Counted from the first letter of the stretch, positions 8,690 through 17,744 are shown. The stretch: DNA of 64,000 nucleotides from Mycolicibacterium sp. P1-5 (GCF_008329565.1 NZ_NPKT01000013.1:110180-174179), one strand, 5' to 3'. Numbers and translations: made by a program. The notes: a model not told the origin generated them from the letters alone.

Positions 8690-9721
8690 ATGCGGCTTTC
8701 TGTCCTCGACCTGCTCCCGGTACGCACCGACCAGACCACCTCCGACGCGCTGGCGGCCACCGTGCGGCTGGCGCAGACCGCCGACCGGCTCGGATTCACC
8801 CGGTACTGGGTGGCCGAGCATCACAACATGCCCGCTGTCGCGGCCACCAGCCCGCCGGTAGTGCTGGCATACTTGGCCGCCCAGACCACCCAGTTGCGGC
8901 TCGGTTCGGGCGGGGTGATGTTGCCCAACCACGCGCCGCTGGCCGTCGCCGAGCAGTTCGCGTTGTTGGAGGCCGCCGCACCGGGTCGCATCGATCTCGG
9001 CATCGGCCGGGCCCCGGGCTCGGATCCGGTGACATCGATCATGTTGCGTGGTACTCGAGACGATTCAGACATCGAGAACTTCCCGCAGTATCTCGACGAC
9101 GTCGCGGCGTTGATGAGCGCGCACGGGGTTCGGATCCCGATCCGCAATCAGGATTACATCCTCAAGGCCACGCCTGCGGCGGTCGAGGAGCCGCGGCTGT
9201 GGTTGCTGGGCTCGTCGATGTATTCGGCGCACCTGGCGGCCGCGAAGGGCCTGCCGTATGTGTTCGCCCACCACTTCGCCGGGCAGGGCACCGTCGAGGC
9301 GCTGGCGACCTACCGCTCGGAGTTCCGGCCCAGCGCGGTGACCGCCGAGCCGGTGACGTTCATGACGGTGAATGCGGTGGTCGCGCCCACGCGTGGCGAG
9401 GCCGAGGCGCTGCTGCTGCCGAATCTGCAGATGATGGCGCGGCTGCGCACCGGACAACCGCTGGGCCCGCTGGATCTGGTCGAGGATGCGGCGGCGCTGA
9501 CCATGCACCCGCAGGCCGAGGCGGTCATCGCTTCCGGGCGGTCCAAGGCCGTCGTCGGTTCACCAGACGAGGCCGCCGACCAGATCCGCGGGGTGGCGGA
9601 GGAATTCGACGTCGACGAGGTGATGGTCAATCCGGTCGCTTCCGCGCATCGCGGCACCGACCCGGCGACGGCCCCGGCGCGGGAGGCCACACTGGAATCA
9701 CTGGCCAAGGAATTGTTCTAA
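8690..9721 (+). CDS. LLM-class flavin-dependent oxidoreductase
   Basis: A 343-residue luciferase-like monooxygenase family protein. The N-terminus (LSVLDLLPVRTDQ), the WVAEHHNMP motif at about residues 41-49 and GRIDLGIGRAPGSDP near 100 are typical of the YhbW/MsmO-like branch. It would use FMN or F420; which one cannot be told. The ATG at 8690 was chosen over longer forms because the upstream frame runs through the end of udgB; a GTG two codons earlier (8684) is also possible. It replaces Rv1260 in the otherwise conserved order. Confidence 0.87.
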   Translation: MRLSVLDLLPVRTDQTTSDALAATVRLAQTADRLGFTRYWVAEHHNMPAVAATSPPVVLAYLAAQTTQLRLGSGGVMLPNHAPLAVAEQFALLEAAAPGRIDLGIGRAPGSDPVTSIMLRGTRDDSDIENFPQYLDDVAALMSAHGVRIPIRNQDYILKATPAAVEEPRLWLLGSSMYSAHLAAAKGLPYVFAHHFAGQGTVEALATYRSEFRPSAVTAEPVTFMTVNAVVAPTRGEAEALLLPNLQMMARLRTGQPLGPLDLVEDAAALTMHPQAEAVIASGRSKAVVGSPDEAADQIRGVAEEFDVDEVMVNPVASAHRGTDPATAPAREATLESLAKELF

Positions 9722-9812
9722 GGCGGCCGCTTTCGCTTGCATGTGGGGGTGGTGCCCGCCTCCGAGCGACAAGATGACGGGCTTCCAGACTCGATGTGTC
9801 CTCGGCGATGCC

Positions 9813-9867
9813 GAGATTGACGCCAGCGCGAGGCCTACTCGAAGTTTCCCGCGCCAGCGTCGATCTC
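9813..9867. repeat. 55-bp imperfect palindrome in a convergent intergenic gap
   Basis: In the 212-bp gap between two convergent genes, arms at 9813-9830 and 9850-9867 are reverse complements at 15 of 18 positions, with a 19-nt centre. It could fold as a bidirectional terminator hairpin or be a copy of a dispersed palindromic repeat. I see no other copy in this window. Confidence 0.5.
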
Positions 9868-9933
9868 GTTTCGAGGACGCGTGGAGTTGTCGCTCAGAGG
9901 CGGACACCAACCCACATGCCCGTGGTGTCGCGC

Positions 9934-10374
9934 CTAAGGTGGTGTCAGGCGCACAACGGGGATGGGGCGCGTGGTCCCGGCCTGATAGGACGTGTAGCGG
10001 CCACGGTTCTTTGAATCGCAGATGTGCCACAACCGCGCGTAGTCTGGGTCATCCGGCAACAGGATGTGTGCGGTCACCGCCAAACGCCTTCTGCCGAGGT
10101 TGATTTCGACCTTCGGTTGCGCACGCAGGTTGTGATACCAGGCCGGGTTTCGGTCGGCTCCGCCGTTGGATGCGACGACCAGATAGTCGTCGCCGTCGCG
10201 GTAGTAGGCGAGCAGAATCGATCGCGGCTGGCCGGTCTTCGCGCCGATCGTGTGCAGCATCAACGACGGTGGCGCGCCGGGCATTCGGTGTCCGACCCAG
10301 CCGTTGGTGCGCCGGTACAGCGTGTCGTGCAGTTTCACGAAGACAATCAGCGCCCGGTTTCCCAGCGAGGTCAT
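9934..10374 (-). CDS. Ddn-like F420-dependent nitroreductase family protein
   Basis: A 146-residue protein of the split-barrel Ddn/DUF385 family: the core segments LMLHTIGAKTGQPRSILL and DDYLVVASNGG, followed by NPAWYHNLRAQPKVEI, are characteristic. Members use reduced F420 to reduce quinones or nitroimidazoles. The ATG at 10374 follows ten bases after the HIT gene stop, so the two form an operon. Position matches Rv1261c. Confidence 0.88.
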   Translation of the reverse strand: MTSLGNRALIVFVKLHDTLYRRTNGWVGHRMPGAPPSLMLHTIGAKTGQPRSILLAYYRDGDDYLVVASNGGADRNPAWYHNLRAQPKVEINLGRRRLAVTAHILLPDDPDYARLWHICDSKNRGRYTSYQAGTTRPIPVVRLTPP

Positions 10375-10384
10375 GGCACCACTT

Positions 10385-10816
10385 TCATCCGGTCGTGTCG
10401 AGTTGGGACAGAGCGTCGCGCAGGATCCGGCCGGTGCCCTCACGGTCCGGATCGCGGCGCAGCAGCATCCCCTTGGCGACGGACAGTTTGTCGCCGTCGC
10501 GGCGTGGGATCACGTGCAGGTGGATGTGGAACACCGTCTGCATGGCCGACTTACCGTCGTTGATCGCGAGATTGTTGCCGGTCGCGCCGAGGTCCGACGT
10601 GCGGGTCGCCTGCGCGATCCGTTGGCCGACGGCCAGCATCCCGGCCAGTGTTTCGGCTGGGGTGTCGGTCAGATCGACACTGTGCCGCTTGGGCACCACC
10701 AGGGTGTGGCCGCGGGTGAACGGCCGGATGTCCAAGATGCCGAGAAAATCGTCGTCTTCGTAAACGCGGATGGCTGGCGCCGTACCGGCGGCGATCTCGC
10801 AGAACACGCATGCCAT
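10385..10816 (-). CDS. HIT-family nucleotide hydrolase
   Basis: A 143-residue histidine-triad protein. It starts MACVFCEIAAG, with a CxxC pair common in bacterial HIT proteins, and carries the catalytic triad HIHLHVIP at about residues 95-102. It would hydrolyse AMP-lysine, AMP-NH2 or dinucleoside polyphosphates. The start at 10816 follows TACGGT (10828-10823) by six bases, so it is probably leaderless. First gene of a two-gene unit with the Ddn-like protein; matches Rv1262c. Confidence 0.93.
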   Translation of the reverse strand: MACVFCEIAAGTAPAIRVYEDDDFLGILDIRPFTRGHTLVVPKRHSVDLTDTPAETLAGMLAVGQRIAQATRTSDLGATGNNLAINDGKSAMQTVFHIHLHVIPRRDGDKLSVAKGMLLRRDPDREGTGRILRDALSQLDTTG

Positions 10817-10822
10817 CTGGCA

Positions 10823-10845
10823 ACCGTAGCCGTCAACGTTAGGCT
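10823..10845. promoter_or_regulatory. Divergent -10 elements for HIT and amidase genes
   Basis: The starts of the HIT gene (10816, minus) and the amidase gene (10853, plus) are 36 bp apart. TACGGT on the minus strand (10828-10823) ends six bases before the HIT ATG. TAGGCT on the plus strand (10840-10845) ends seven bases before the amidase ATG. Both spacings fit leaderless transcription. This repeats the arrangement seen at 7803-7824. Confidence 0.5.
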
Positions 10846-10852
10846 GCCGGAG

Positions 10853-12244
10853 ATGGACTCCACTGACATTGCTTTCGCCGGTGCTGCTGCGCAGGCCCGC
10901 ATGCTCGTCAACGGCACCATCACCGCCCCGGCCCTGTTGGAGCTGTACCTCGACCGGATAGCCCGCGTCGATCGGGAACTGCGCGCGTACCGGGTTGTGC
11001 TCGCCGAGAGCGCGCGGCGGGAAGCCGCGGCCGCACAGGAGTTGCTCGACGCCGGCGAACGGCGCCCCCTGCTGGGGGTCCCGATCGCCATCAAGGACGA
11101 CGTCGACGTCGCCGACGAATTCACCTGCTTGGGTAGTAGCGCCTACGGGCTCGCGCCGACGGCCGACGCCGAGGTGGTGCGCCGGCTGCGCGAAGCCGGC
11201 GCGGTGATCCTGGGCAAGACTGCCGTCCCGGAGTTGATGCTGTGGTCGTTCACCGAAACCGTCGCCTTCGGCGCCACGCACAATCCGTGGGACCTGGAGC
11301 GAACCCCTGGCGGTAGTAGCGGCGGTAGTGGGGCTGCGGTGGCGGCGGGGCTGGCGCCGCTGGCATTGGGCTCCGACGGGGCCGGGTCCATCCGCATTCC
11401 GTCCACCTGGTGCGGGTTGTTCGGCCTGAAGCCACAGCGCGACCGGGTGCCGATCGCACCGCACGACGACGCGTGGTGCGGCCTGTCGGTCAACGGTCCG
11501 ATGACGCGCACGGTTGAGGACGCTGCGCTGTTCCTCGATGCGACTGCGCAGCTGCCCGGCCCGTCGGGTGGGTTTGTCGCCGCGGCGAGCCGTGAGCCAG
11601 GCAGACTACGAATCGCGTTGAGCAGCAAGCTTCCTCCGGCCATGCTGGGCCGGGTCGGACTGGCCCAGCAGAAGGCGCTCGACGATGCCGAGACTCTGCT
11701 GCGTGACCTCGGCCACGAAGTGATCTGGCGCGACCCCGACTATCCGGCGTGGGCGGCGTACGGACATGTTCTGCCCCGGATGTGGCGCGGTGCTTACGAC
11801 GACGCCGCCGCGCTGCCGCATCGGGAGCGGTTGGAGTCCAGGACGAAGGGCATCGTCCGGCTGGGCCGGATGATCTCCGATGCGCAGATCGCCCGCATCC
11901 GCGCAGCCGAGCCGGCATTGGCGGCGCGGGTGCAGTCGATCTTCGATCATGTCGACGTGCTGATCACGCCGGGTACCGCCGCTGGTCCGTCGAGGATCGG
12001 GCGGTATCAGCACCGCGGCGGGCTGACGACGCTGGCCATGGTGTCGCGGCGGGTGCCGTTCCAGGCCGTCTTCAACGCGACGGGCCAGCCCGCCGCGGTC
12101 GTGCCATGGGGCCTGGACAACGAGGGGATCCCCATGTCGTTGCAGCTCGTCGGGCGGCCTTCCGATGAGGCAACGCTGCTCTCGCTGAGCCACCAGATCG
12201 AGACTGCGCGCCCCTGGGCGAACCGGCGGCCGCCGGTGTCCTAG
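10853..12244 (+). CDS. amiB2: Amidase, amidase-signature family (AmiB2-like)
   Basis: A 463-residue amidase-signature hydrolase. The Ser-cisSer-Lys triad is intact: K81 in IAIKDD, S155 in GGSSGGSG, and nucleophile S179 in SDGAGSIR; the 24-residue spacing between the two serines is the family norm. It hydrolyses carboxylic amides to acid and ammonia. Position matches Rv1263. It is divergent from the HIT gene and converges on the cyclase-ATPase gene, the stop codons of both lying in a single CTAG (12241-12244). Confidence 0.92.
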   Translation: MDSTDIAFAGAAAQARMLVNGTITAPALLELYLDRIARVDRELRAYRVVLAESARREAAAAQELLDAGERRPLLGVPIAIKDDVDVADEFTCLGSSAYGLAPTADAEVVRRLREAGAVILGKTAVPELMLWSFTETVAFGATHNPWDLERTPGGSSGGSGAAVAAGLAPLALGSDGAGSIRIPSTWCGLFGLKPQRDRVPIAPHDDAWCGLSVNGPMTRTVEDAALFLDATAQLPGPSGGFVAAASREPGRLRIALSSKLPPAMLGRVGLAQQKALDDAETLLRDLGHEVIWRDPDYPAWAAYGHVLPRMWRGAYDDAAALPHRERLESRTKGIVRLGRMISDAQIARIRAAEPALAARVQSIFDHVDVLITPGTAAGPSRIGRYQHRGGLTTLAMVSRRVPFQAVFNATGQPAAVVPWGLDNEGIPMSLQLVGRPSDEATLLSLSHQIETARPWANRRPPVS

Positions 12245-15200
12245 GACATGGCTTCGGCGATCTTCAGATGTCCTTGGAAGTCAACGGCTTTGGCCATCGC
12301 CCGGTATTGATCGCGGAAATTGAGATAGGCGTTGTCGTCACCGTCCGACTGGGCGATCAGCGCCCGCATTCGCAGTAGCGGCAGGTCGAACAACACGAAA
12401 CCCGGATCGGTGGGCACTGAGGCGAGTCGGTTGATTGCCGAACGTGCTTCGCGCACATCATCTTCGGATCCGCGCTGCAGTAGTGCTTCCACGAGTGCCA
12501 ACGTCGCGGGGCCACGCAGGATCATGTCACCACTACCGAAGGTGTCGTCAACTACCGTCCGCGACATCCGAATCGCAGCGTCGAGGTTGCCAAATCTCGC
12601 GCGGTATGTCGCCAGCGCAATACCCGGCGGGATTGCCCCGAAGATGTTCTGCACTTGCAAACCCAATTCGAGGATCTCGTCCAGTACCTGCGCTCCGATC
12701 GCCGGGTCGGTGTCATCGCGGGCCATTGATGCCGCGCCATAAGCGAACCCGGCCATAGCCAAGGTGAAGTCATCCCCCGATTGTTCGGCGGTGTTGAACG
12801 CCTCGTGCACCGCACCGAAGTATTCGTCGTCGGCAACGAAGACGCCATTGAGAAACAGCATTCCGGACGGGTAGGAAACCACGATCACCCGCGTGACAGG
12901 ATCGGAACCGCTCGCCATGGAAACCGCTTCCGTGAGGTCTTCGCGCCATCCGGGGCGGCCGAGGATGCACCGTGCGACTCCGCGGAGCATCGTCGCTTGT
13001 GCAAGTGGGGAGCCGATGAGCAATTCGCCCATCGCCGTATCGCCCGCGGCTTCGTCGATCACGCGCTGCGCGGTTCTTGTCGCCGCGATCGCTTCACCCG
13101 CGTGCAGCCTGGTCGAGATCACTCCGTGCAACAGGCCGACCGTCAGGAGCGGATCACCGATCGACTCTACGAGTGCTTCCTGTTCAGTGGCGATCACGCA
13201 AGCCTCATGAATTCGATTGAGCAGATTCATGGAAACCGGCAGTCCCGCCATCGCGATCGCGAGCGATCTGCGGTCACCGGCTTGCTCGCAGAGCTCGCGC
13301 AGCTCGTCGAATCCGGTGTCGTCGACTCTGCCGCCGCCGCGGTACGCGCTGGCGCACAACAGAGTTCGTGGCGCAATCCGCAGAGCCAGTGAGTCGGGTT
13401 CGTCCGCGGACAGCTTGTCGGCAACATCTTTCGCTCGTAACCAACTGGTGCGAGCCGCGGCGATGCCGCGATTGGTCAGCCATTGGCCGGCCCGCATGTG
13501 CCAGTCGAACGCGGCGCGCAGGTCGCCTGCCGCCTGGAGATGTTCGGCAATCGCGGCGGCTCTGTCGTCGCCTCCGCCCCGCGCTTGGATGATCCCGGCG
13601 AGCCGCCGGTGCAAGTCAGTGCGGTCGGACTTGAGCTGCGATTCATAGGCCACGGTGCGGATCAGAGGATGTTTGAAGGCGTAATCGCGCTGGGCCGTGA
13701 ACTGGACGCGGGTCACGAGCTCAGCGTCGACCAATTCGTCGAGAGATGGTGCGACACCCAAGCCTTCGAGCAGATCGGGACTGAACCGGGTGCCGATCAC
13801 CGACGCCGCCGACAGCGTCCGTTTAGCCGGCGGCGCCAGGCGGTCGATGCGTGCGGCGATGGCGGCCTGGAGAGTCGCCGGAACCCGGATATCGGCGATG
13901 TCGACGCAGCAGGTGTACTTGGCGCGCATTCCCTCTAGCACACCGCGTTCGACGAGATCGCGGACGATCTCCTCGGCGAAGAACGGATTGCCCGCGGCGC
14001 GGTCGGCGATGTGGTCGACCAGATCCCGAACCGAGGCATCGTGTCCCAGCAGCTCGCTGATCAGCACCGCCGTCTGGGTGTTGCTCAATGGTCGCAGCGT
14101 GATCGTCTGAGCGCCTTGAGTATTGGCCAACACGCCTCGGTACTCCGGTCGGTATGTCACCAGCACAACCGTCGGCGTCTGCGGCGCCACCTCGAGAAGG
14201 CTGGTCAATATCGCCTCGCTCGGCTCATCGATCCAATGTGCGTCTTCGATCACGAACACCGTCGGTCGTTGTCGAGCCATCAGCACGACGTCCAAGAGCC
14301 CCGTCAAGCGGCGGCGGCGTGCGTCAGCCTCGATCAACGGCGGCTCGACCTCGGGATCGGCGATTCCGAGCAGGTCATCCACAAGCAACAGGTCATCGGC
14401 GTCGGCCGCAATCCGATCGCGCACCTTCGCCCTGGCCGCCGCCCTGTCCAACCCGGTGATCTCCAGGCTGGCGGTCAGCAGAGCAGCGGCAGCGTGGAAC
14501 GGCAGATCGCTGGTGTGCGATTCGCAGTAGGCGCTGAACACGTCGACGTCGCGCGCGGCTGCCTGCGCCGTGATCTCCCGAACGATGCGGCTCTTGCCGA
14601 TACCGGCCGGGCCCACCAGGCCGACGACGCAGCCGGCCCCGTCGAGGGCCTCGTCGAGCATGCCGGCGATACTGGCCAACTCCCAAGTCCGGCCGACCAA
14701 TGTGGTTTCGGTCGCAGGCCGGCGCCGCAGGCCGACCGATGCGCCCAGCAGGCGGCGAGCGGGTTTGGGCTCCAGCGCACCTTTGACGTGGACGAGTTCG
14801 GTCTCACCCAGATCGACGGTCCCCTCGACCAGACGGGCGGTGGAGTCACTGAGCATCACCCCACCGGGTGGTGCGACCGATTCCATTCGCTGAGCCAGTC
14901 CGACTTGTTCGCCGATCGCGGTCCAACTCGTCGGGCTGGACGTGATGTCACCGGTGATGACCTGACCGGAGTTGAGGCCGACCCGGAGCATGAAGTGCTG
15001 ACCGTCGAGTTTCTCGATGACCTCGGCGAGCTGGCCTGCCTCTGTCTGCAGGGTCAGGGCTGCCAGGCAGGCGCGGAAAGCATGGTCTTCGAGAGCGACC
15101 GGAGCACCGAAGATCGCCATGATGCCGTCACCGGTGAACTTGTCGACGGTGCCGCCGTACCGGGTCATCACAACGGTGGCACGGGTGACCAGAGCGGTCA

Positions 15201-15401
15201 TGATCTCCCGCAACCGCTCCGCGCCGAGCGCGGCGGCCAGGTCCATCGACCGCACCACGTCGGCGAACAGGACGGTGACCTGTTTGTATTCCGCCGGTAG
15301 TTCACCACCATCGGCAGCGGCGCACCGCACGAGTCGCAGAACCGTGCGCCCTGGCGCGGCTGCGCACCACACGTTCGGCATGCCGTCGATTCGACCGCCA
15401 C
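12241..15401 (-). CDS. Adenylate cyclase-AAA ATPase-TPR signalling protein, probable 5' frameshift
   Basis: A large regulator of about 1050 residues: class III cyclase domain (VTVLFADVV, DKFTGDGIMAIFGAP), then an AAA-type ATPase (Walker A GPAGIGKS; Walker B VFVIEDAHWID) and a long helical, TPR-like C-terminus. The cyclase frame has no convincing start. In the next frame GTG at 15401 begins a zinc ribbon (C8, C11, C22, C25; CRTCG and CDSCG) that normally precedes this cyclase domain, and TATCCT (15413-15408) ends six bases before that GTG. Joining the two needs a -1 shift near 15312. Unshifted, the ribbon frame stops at 15198. This could be a real one-base deletion, a sequencing error, or (less likely) programmed frameshifting. 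The shortest alternative is an ATG near 15380 in the cyclase frame without the ribbon. Confidence 0.8.
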
Positions 15402-15407
15402 CCGACG

Positions 15408-15413
15408 AGGATA
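15408..15413 (-). promoter_or_regulatory. -10 element of the cyclase-ATPase gene
   Basis: TATCCT on the minus strand, six bases upstream of the GTG at 15401 that opens the zinc-ribbon frame. It fits the TANNNT-N6-start pattern of leaderless mycobacterial genes and is the main evidence for placing the translation start there. Confidence 0.5.
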
Positions 15414-15439
15414 GGCAGATCGGGGGCGTTGTTGGAGCC

Positions 15440-15946
15440 TTATCGGGCCTCTGCCAGCGCCACAGTCCAGGCAGCCAGTTTGTCGGCGTAGCGCACGGTC
15501 TGCGCGGGGCTCGTCGACGGGAGGCGCGCAAACGAGACCGGCAGCTCGAGGTGCACGAGCCGAGTGAAGTTGCGCTCGGCGGCCGCGCCATTGAAGTACA
15601 CCCACTTGATGTGCGGCCGGGCGACGAAAAAGGACCCGAAGTCGTTGGCCACCATACTGTCCGGCTCGATAGCCGAGTCCAAGCTGCCGACTCGGCGGCA
15701 GTGCTTCAGCACGTCCCAGACTGCGACGCCATGGCACCGCAGCACGGAGGCCCGTTGCTCGTAGGGTGCGTCCGGCTCACACCCGAACACATCACCGATT
15801 ATGCGCCAGAAGGCATTTCGTGGGTTGCCATAGTATTGTCCGCTCGCCAGCGACATCACGCTGGGCATGTTGCCGAGAATCAACACCCGCGCATCGCTCG
15901 AGCCGATGGGCGGCAGCCCCTCCAGGAGCGGGGATCGTGACATCAC
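15440..15946 (-). CDS. DNA-deoxyinosine glycosylase, UDG family 6 type
   Basis: A 168-residue protein of the Mug/UDG superfamily. GNMPSVMSL at about 25-33, followed by YYGNPRNAFWRIIGDVFG, and the C-terminal motif LPSTSPA are typical of family-6 hypoxanthine-DNA glycosylases, which excise deaminated adenine. Start is GTG 15946 or the adjacent ATG 15943. It lies between the two cyclase genes and is divergent from the second one, with only 23 bp between starts. No such gene is in this position in M. tuberculosis as I recall it. Confidence 0.85.
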   Translation of the reverse strand: MMSRSPLLEGLPPIGSSDARVLILGNMPSVMSLASGQYYGNPRNAFWRIIGDVFGCEPDAPYEQRASVLRCHGVAVWDVLKHCRRVGSLDSAIEPDSMVANDFGSFFVARPHIKWVYFNGAAAERNFTRLVHLELPVSFARLPSTSPAQTVRYADKLAAWTVALAEAR

Positions 15947-15951
15947 CGTCG

Positions 15952-15969
15952 ACGGTATACGTTGTGTCG
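15952..15969. promoter_or_regulatory. Divergent promoter between DNA glycosylase and adenylyl cyclase
   Basis: The GTATAC palindrome at 15955-15960 sits between two GTG starts. TACGTT (15958-15963, plus) ends six bases before the cyclase GTG at 15970. TACCGT (minus, 15957-15952) ends five bases before the glycosylase GTG at 15946. Both transcripts are likely leaderless. Confidence 0.45.
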
Positions 15970-17103
15970 GTGACCGATGCCGTCGACCCGGAGGCTGCCG
16001 GGCTGCTCGACGGGCTCACGGGCGATGCCCGTGCCCAGCGGGCCGAGTTGATTCCGTGGTTGTTGGATCAGGGCATCACCGTCGAGGATATCCGGGAAGC
16101 GGTCGCGCCGATGCTGCTACCCGGCCGCCGGATCTTCGGTGATGACGGAACCCGGCTGTCGGCCCGGCAGATCAGTGAGCAGACCGGACTGGATCTCGAC
16201 CAGCTCAGGCGATTCCAGCGGGCCAGCGGGCTCGCGACGGTCGACGACCCGGACGCGGAGGTCTTCCTGAAACCCGATGCCGAGACGGCGGTGCACATCA
16301 AGCGCTTTCTCGATTTGGGATTCGACCCCGACCGACTGCTGACGGTGGTTCGGGTTCTGGCAGAGGGGCTTTCGCACGCCGCCGAGGCGATGCGGTACAC
16401 CGCGGTCGCCGCGACGATGCAGCATCCGGGCACCACGGAACTCGACATGGCCCGAAGCGCTCAGGTGTTGGTCAGTGCCGCCGAGCCGTTGATCGGGCCG
16501 ATGGTCCAGGACATGCTGATGCTGCAGTTGCGCCACGCCATGGAAACCGAAGCCATCAATGCCAACGAACGGGCACTCGGCGAATCGCTGCCGGGCGCCC
16601 GACAGGTCGCGATCGCGTTCGCCGACCTGGTCGGCTTCACCCGGCTTGGTGAAACGGTGCAGCCCGAGGAGCTCGAGCAGCTCGCGAACCGCCTCGCTGA
16701 TGCCGCCCGCTATGTGACGGTGCCACCAGTGCGGTTCATCAAGACGATCGGTGACGCGGTGATGATGGTGTCGACGGATACGGCGGCGCTGCTCGATGCG
16801 ATGTTGAGCCTCGTCGAGGCAACTGAAGCGGACGAGGCGCTGCCGCAATTGCGGGTGGGTTTGTCTCACGGGCCGGCGGTGAGTCGTGCGGGGGACTGGT
16901 TCGGCAGCCCGGTCAACCTCGCCAGCCGCATCACGTCGGTGTCCCGGCCCGGATCGGTCCTGGTATCCGAAGCCGCCCGTGAACAGATCGGCGACAACCC
17001 GTCGTTCAGCTGGTCATTCGCTCGGGCGCGTCGTCTCAAAGGCATTCAGGACGAGGTCAAGCTGTTCCGGGCCCGCCGGGCGGGTAATGCTAACGGCGCC
17101 TGA
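15970..17103 (+). CDS. pH-sensing class IIIc adenylyl cyclase (Rv1264-like)
   Basis: A 377-residue cyclase. Residues 1 to about 205 match the regulatory domain of Rv1264, which inhibits the enzyme at neutral pH and activates it in acid; the catalytic domain follows. Metal and substrate residues are all present: D219 (AFADLVGF), K258 and D262 (FIKTIGDAV), D309 (AGDWFGSP), N316 and R320 (VNLASR). It makes cAMP from ATP and should dimerise. The GTG at 15970 gives the same VTD start as Rv1264 and follows a leaderless-type -10. Confidence in the assignment is high from sequence and gene order. Confidence 0.95.
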   Translation: MTDAVDPEAAGLLDGLTGDARAQRAELIPWLLDQGITVEDIREAVAPMLLPGRRIFGDDGTRLSARQISEQTGLDLDQLRRFQRASGLATVDDPDAEVFLKPDAETAVHIKRFLDLGFDPDRLLTVVRVLAEGLSHAAEAMRYTAVAATMQHPGTTELDMARSAQVLVSAAEPLIGPMVQDMLMLQLRHAMETEAINANERALGESLPGARQVAIAFADLVGFTRLGETVQPEELEQLANRLADAARYVTVPPVRFIKTIGDAVMMVSTDTAALLDAMLSLVEATEADEALPQLRVGLSHGPAVSRAGDWFGSPVNLASRITSVSRPGSVLVSEAAREQIGDNPSFSWSFARARRLKGIQDEVKLFRARRAGNANGA

Positions 17104-17144
17104 CCTGCGGTTGTTCGCTGCAAGCGAAGCGATGGCGTCGACGG

Positions 17145-17166
17145 TGTAACGGTGTAATCATGTAAT
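17145..17166 (+). promoter_or_regulatory. Three TGTAAY direct repeats with 8-bp period
   Basis: TGTAAC at 17145-17150, TGTAAT at 17153-17158 and TGTAAT at 17161-17166 are in exact 8-bp phase, ending two bases before the ATG at 17169. Short phased direct repeats are the usual operator form for ribbon-helix-helix proteins, so autoregulation by the downstream product is a plausible inference. They also overlap where a -10 element would be. Confidence 0.5.
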
Positions 17167-17168
17167 TT

Positions 17169-17744
17169 ATGAAACACCAACACACACATCGGCGGCCCGG
17201 CCGCCCCGGCGGTTGGCAGCAGGCCGACCAACCCGACGCCACTGATGCCGGCGAGTGGTTCGCCGGACGCCTCCCGGACGGATGGTTCTCCGGGGACCCG
17301 ACAGTGATCGTCGACCGTGAAGAGATCACCGTCGTCGGGCGCCTGCCCGAAGACACCGGCAAATCTGACAGCGAAGCGCGCGCAGCGGGCCGGGCTTCCC
17401 GATTCCGCGAGGACACCCGCTCCGAGCGCATCCGGATCGCCGAGGAAGCTCAGGACAAGTACGGCCGCAAGGTGTCGTGGGGCGTAGAAATAGGAGTAGG
17501 AGGGTCCTCCGAATCTGAGCGAATCTTGTTCACGCACATCGCTGTTCCAGTGATGACCCGTCTCAAGCAGCCCGAACGCCAGGTGCTGGACACCCTGGTC
17601 GATGCAGGTGTGGCCCGGTCGCGCTCGGACGCCCTGGCCTGGAGTGTGCGGCTGGTAGGCGAGCACGCCGAGGAGTGGTTGGCCAAGCTGCGAACGGCGA
17701 TGGCCCATGTGGACGACCTACGCGCCGAAGGCCCCGTGCTCTAA
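17169..17744 (+). CDS. Conserved protein, possible DNA-binding regulator (Rv1265 position)
   Basis: A 191-residue soluble protein. The first 50 residues are polar and low in complexity. The C-terminal 70 residues (RQVLDTLVDAGVARSRSDAL, then a helix with WLAKLRTAM) resemble the helix-turn-helix half of ribbon-helix-helix regulators, but I cannot confirm the fold. It directly follows the Rv1264-like cyclase, the place of Rv1265 in M. tuberculosis, a gene reported to respond to cAMP. Orthology is inferred from position only. Phased direct repeats lie immediately upstream of its start. Confidence 0.7.
   Translation: MKHQHTHRRPGRPGGWQQADQPDATDAGEWFAGRLPDGWFSGDPTVIVDREEITVVGRLPEDTGKSDSEARAAGRASRFREDTRSERIRIAEEAQDKYGRKVSWGVEIGVGGSSESERILFTHIAVPVMTRLKQPERQVLDTLVDAGVARSRSDALAWSVRLVGEHAEEWLAKLRTAMAHVDDLRAEGPVL

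Noticed and set aside
14011..15300. A 429-codon plus-strand frame opposite the cyclase-ATPase gene.
   Set aside because: Antisense shadow; the minus strand has clear cyclase and Walker motifs.
15312..15320. Programmed -1 frameshift site in the cyclase gene.
   Set aside because: No heptameric slippery sequence or downstream stem is apparent at the junction; a deletion or sequencing error is more likely, though not proven.
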